Below, piece after piece: positions 6,687 to 8,530 of a stretch of 8,530 nt of DNA. The DNA comes from Comamonadaceae bacterium (GTDB lineage Bacteria; Pseudomonadota; Gammaproteobacteria; Burkholderiales; Burkholderiaceae_C). The position numbers and the translations under genes were made by a program. Location of the stretch: contig CANGYC010000088.1 of assembly GCA_947457975.1 (NCBI GenBank), positions 1-8,530 of the forward strand, written 5' to 3'. The notes under the pieces were generated by a model. The model searched no databases. It was not told the origin of the DNA and worked only from the letters and a program-made list of their open reading frames with translations. Every line of letters starts with the position of its first letter. The stretch's first letter is position 1.

Positions 6687-7895
6687 ATGACCGACCCCCG
6701 CAAAGACTGGCACCGCGACACCATCGCCGTGCGCCTGGCCGAAGACAAAAGCCAGTTTGGCGAGAACTCCGAGGCCCTGTTCCTCACCAGCAGCTTTGTG
6801 CAGCCCGATGCAGCCACTGCCGCCCGGCGCTTTGCCGGTGAGGAAGAGGGCTACATCTACTCGCGCTTCACCAACCCCACGGTGACCAGCATGGAAAAGC
6901 GCCTGGCCGCCCTGGAAGGCGCCCAGGCCTGTATCGGCACCTCCAGCGGCATGGCCGCCATCGTGCTCATGTGCATGGGCCTGCTCAAGGCGGGCGACCA
7001 TGTGGTGTGCTCGCGTTCGGTGTTCGGCTCCACCATCAAATTACTGGCCGGTGAATTCGGCAAGTTTGGCGTGCAGTCCAGCTTTGTCTCGCAGACCGAC
7101 GTGGCCGAGTGGAAGGCCGCCATCCAGCCCAACACGCGCCTGCTCTTCGCCGAGACCCCGACCAACCCGCTGACCGAGGTGTGCGACATCCGCGCGCTGG
7201 CAGACGTGGCCCATGCCGCTGGCGCGCTGCTGGCCGTGGATAACTGCTTTTGCTCGCCTGCGCTCTCGCAGCCCATCGCGCTGGGCGCCGACCTGGTGAT
7301 CCACTCCGGCACCAAGTACCTCGACGGCCAGGGCCGCGTGGTGGCCGGTGCGATCTGCGGACCTAAGGACTTGATTGAGGGCAAGTTCGTGCCCGTCATG
7401 CGCAGCGCCGGCATGAGCCTGTCGCCTTTCAACGCCTGGGTGGTCCTCAAGGGCATGGAGACCCTGGGCATCCGCATGCGTGCCCAGAGCGACAACGCCC
7501 TGGCCCTGGCCACCTGGCTGGAGGCGCAGCCCCAAGTGGCCCGCGTGTACTACCCGGGCCTGAAGTCGCACCCCCAGCATGCGCTGGCGCTGCAGCAGCA
7601 GTCGGGCCTGGGCGGCGCGGTGCTGTCCTTCGAGCTCCAGGGGGCCGATCCCCAGCAGGCCCGTGCGCGCGCCTTCCATGTGATCGACCACACCCAGGTG
7701 TGCAGCATCACCGCCAACCTGGGCGACACCAAGACCACCATCACTCACCCGGCCACCACTTCGCACGGGCGCCTGACGGAAGAGCAGCGCCAGGCCGCTG
7801 GTATCAGCCAGGGGTTGGTGCGGGTGGCCGTGGGCCTGGAACACATCGGCGACCTGCAGGCCGACCTGGCCCGGGGCCTTCATTCCCTGGCCTGA
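6687..7895 (+). CDS. metZ: O-succinylhomoserine sulfhydrylase MetZ (PLP-dependent, Cys/Met metabolism family)
   Basis: MetZ condenses O-succinylhomoserine with sulfide to give homocysteine directly, bypassing cystathionine, in methionine synthesis. The 402-residue protein is full length. It shows YIYSRFTNPT (57-66) with the Tyr and Arg that contact the PLP phosphate of the partner subunit, ACIGTSSGMAAI (81-92), and VDNCFCSP (184-191) with Asp185 for the pyridine nitrogen. The PLP lysine is Lys210 in HSGTKYLDGQGRVV, a MetZ-like signature. Later motifs are LGDTKTTITHPATTSH (345-360) and VRVAVGLEHIGDL (378-390). The start at 6687 is supported by AAGGA (6676-6680), six bases upstream and overlapping the purF stop codon; the frame is open 90 bp further upstream within purF. 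A related acyl-homoserine sulfhydrylase cannot be wholly excluded. Confidence 0.94.
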   Translation: MTDPRKDWHRDTIAVRLAEDKSQFGENSEALFLTSSFVQPDAATAARRFAGEEEGYIYSRFTNPTVTSMEKRLAALEGAQACIGTSSGMAAIVLMCMGLLKAGDHVVCSRSVFGSTIKLLAGEFGKFGVQSSFVSQTDVAEWKAAIQPNTRLLFAETPTNPLTEVCDIRALADVAHAAGALLAVDNCFCSPALSQPIALGADLVIHSGTKYLDGQGRVVAGAICGPKDLIEGKFVPVMRSAGMSLSPFNAWVVLKGMETLGIRMRAQSDNALALATWLEAQPQVARVYYPGLKSHPQHALALQQQSGLGGAVLSFELQGADPQQARARAFHVIDHTQVCSITANLGDTKTTITHPATTSHGRLTEEQRQAAGISQGLVRVAVGLEHIGDLQADLARGLHSLA

Positions 7896-7917
7896 TGCCC
7901 AGAGATCGATCATTCAT

Positions 7918-7941
7918 GCCCGCAAGCTTGCGGGCTTTTTT
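7918..7941 (+). terminator. Strong rho-independent terminator of the folC-metZ block
   Basis: A perfect 18-base palindrome GCCCGCAAGCTTGCGGGC (7918-7935) is followed by six T (7936-7941). It lies 22 bp after the metZ stop codon and 10 bp before the gltX start codon. The stem is symmetrical, but the plus-strand T-run shows it ends plus-strand transcripts. Confidence 0.92.
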
Positions 7942-7951
7942 CTGAGATGCC

Positions 7952-8530
7952 ATGACCACAAGCGTTCGCACGCGCTTTGCGCCTTCGCCCACGGGCTTCA
8001 TTCACCTGGGCAATATCCGCTCGGCCTTGTACCCCTGGGCCTTCGCCCGCGCCCAGGTTGGCGACTTTATCCTGCGCATTGAAGACACCGATCTCGAGCG
8101 CTCCACCCAGGCGGCGGTGGACGTGATCATCGAGGGCATGCGCTGGCTGGGCCTGAATTACGACGAAGGTCCGTTCTACCAAATGCAGCGCATGGACCGC
8201 TACAAGCAGGTGCTGGCCGAACTGCAGGCCGCCGGCCATGTCTACCCCTGCTACATGAGCGTGGAAGAACTCGATGCGCTGCGCGAGCGGCAGATGGCCG
8301 CCAAGCAAAAGCCCCGCTACGACGGCACCTGGCGGCCTGAGCCGGGCAAGGTGCTGCCGCCTGTGCCCGAAGGGGTGCAGCCGGTGCTGCGCTTCAAGAA
8401 CCCGCTGTCGGGGGACGTGGTCTGGGAGGACAAGGTCAAGGGCCGCATCGCCATCAGCAACCACGAGCTCGACGATCTCGTGATCGCCCGCCCCGACGGC
8501 ACGCCCACCTACAACTTCTGCGTGGTGGTC
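7952..8530 (+). CDS. gltX: Glutamyl-tRNA synthetase GltX (N-terminal 193 residues; truncated by the window edge)
   Basis: GltX charges tRNA(Glu) with glutamate, using ATP, in the cytoplasm. The visible part begins [20 protein letters not shown]. The class I HIGH-type signature is IHLGN (17-21), followed by [12 protein letters not shown] (41-52), [13 protein letters not shown] (73-85) and KPRYDGTWR (120-128). The later segments LRFKNP and [22 protein letters not shown] lie near 146-189. The KMSKS motif and anticodon-binding domain lie beyond the window. At the region that binds zinc in E. coli GluRS, Cys100 is present but its partner is Met102 and the distal site is TWR, so the zinc site is apparently lost. 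No Shine-Dalgarno is evident, and the preceding terminator leaves almost no leader. Confidence 0.96.
   Translation, partial: MTTSVRTRFAPSPTGFIHLGNIRSALYPWAFARAQVGDFILRIEDTDLERSTQAAVDVIIEGMRWLGLNYDEGPFYQMQRMDRYKQVLAELQAAGHVYPCYMSVEELDALRERQMAAKQKPRYDGTWRPEPGKVLPPVPEGVQPVLRFKNPLSGDVVWEDKVKGRIAISNHELDDLVIARPDGTPTYNFCVVV

Noticed and set aside
4193..6817. 874-codon open frame on the minus strand opposite dedD, cvpA, purF and the start of metZ
   Set aside because: It spans four well-recognised genes, is rich in His, Gln and Gly as expected from antisense reading of GC-rich codons, and shows no domain I recognise. Long stop-free antisense frames are common at this base composition.
7945..7953. ATG CCA TGA mini-frame overlapping the gltX start codon as a possible leader peptide
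   Set aside because: Only two codons long with no ribosome site; most likely chance.

Overview
This window is GC-rich chromosomal DNA carrying ordinary housekeeping genes. Protein sequence and gene order point to a betaproteobacterium of the order Burkholderiales, most likely the family Comamonadaceae. The clues are the folC-dedD-cvpA-purF-metZ cluster, the GltX N-terminus ([18 protein letters not shown]) and the E. coli-type ArgG. I cannot fix the genus. I see no mobile element, CRISPR array, tRNA or rRNA, and no gene-free stretch over 300 bases.

The left part (1-2423) is all on the minus strand. Read in the direction of transcription it holds a YffB/ArsC-like thioredoxin-fold protein (2423-2049), a secreted glycine-zipper protein with a His/Gly/Tyr-rich tail (1943-1233), a rho-independent terminator (1190-1212), a promoter, then ppnP (1074-757) and argG (734 to beyond the left edge). 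ppnP and argG are 22 bp apart and look like one transcript. They combine a nucleoside phosphorylase with the citrulline-to-argininosuccinate step of arginine synthesis.

The right part (2499-7941) is a plus-strand, operon-like block. It contains folC (folate polyglutamylation), a DedD-like SPOR-domain cell-division protein, cvpA (membrane protein), purF (first committed step of purine synthesis) and metZ (homocysteine from O-succinylhomoserine). Gaps from dedD to metZ are only 6, 18 and 10 bp, and a strong terminator follows metZ. folC, purF and metZ tie together one-carbon/folate, purine and methionine metabolism. The order folC-dedD-cvpA-purF matches E. coli. gltX (glutamyl-tRNA synthetase) starts 10 bp past the terminator's T-tract and runs off the right edge.

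I found no undescribed system. The observations most worth checking are small and regulatory: a tight G-quadruplex motif in the ppnP leader, a GTAAA-N6-GTAAA tandem repeat upstream of the glycine-zipper gene, possible leaderless starts for the divergent yffB/folC pair, and the near-absence of leader sequence before gltX.
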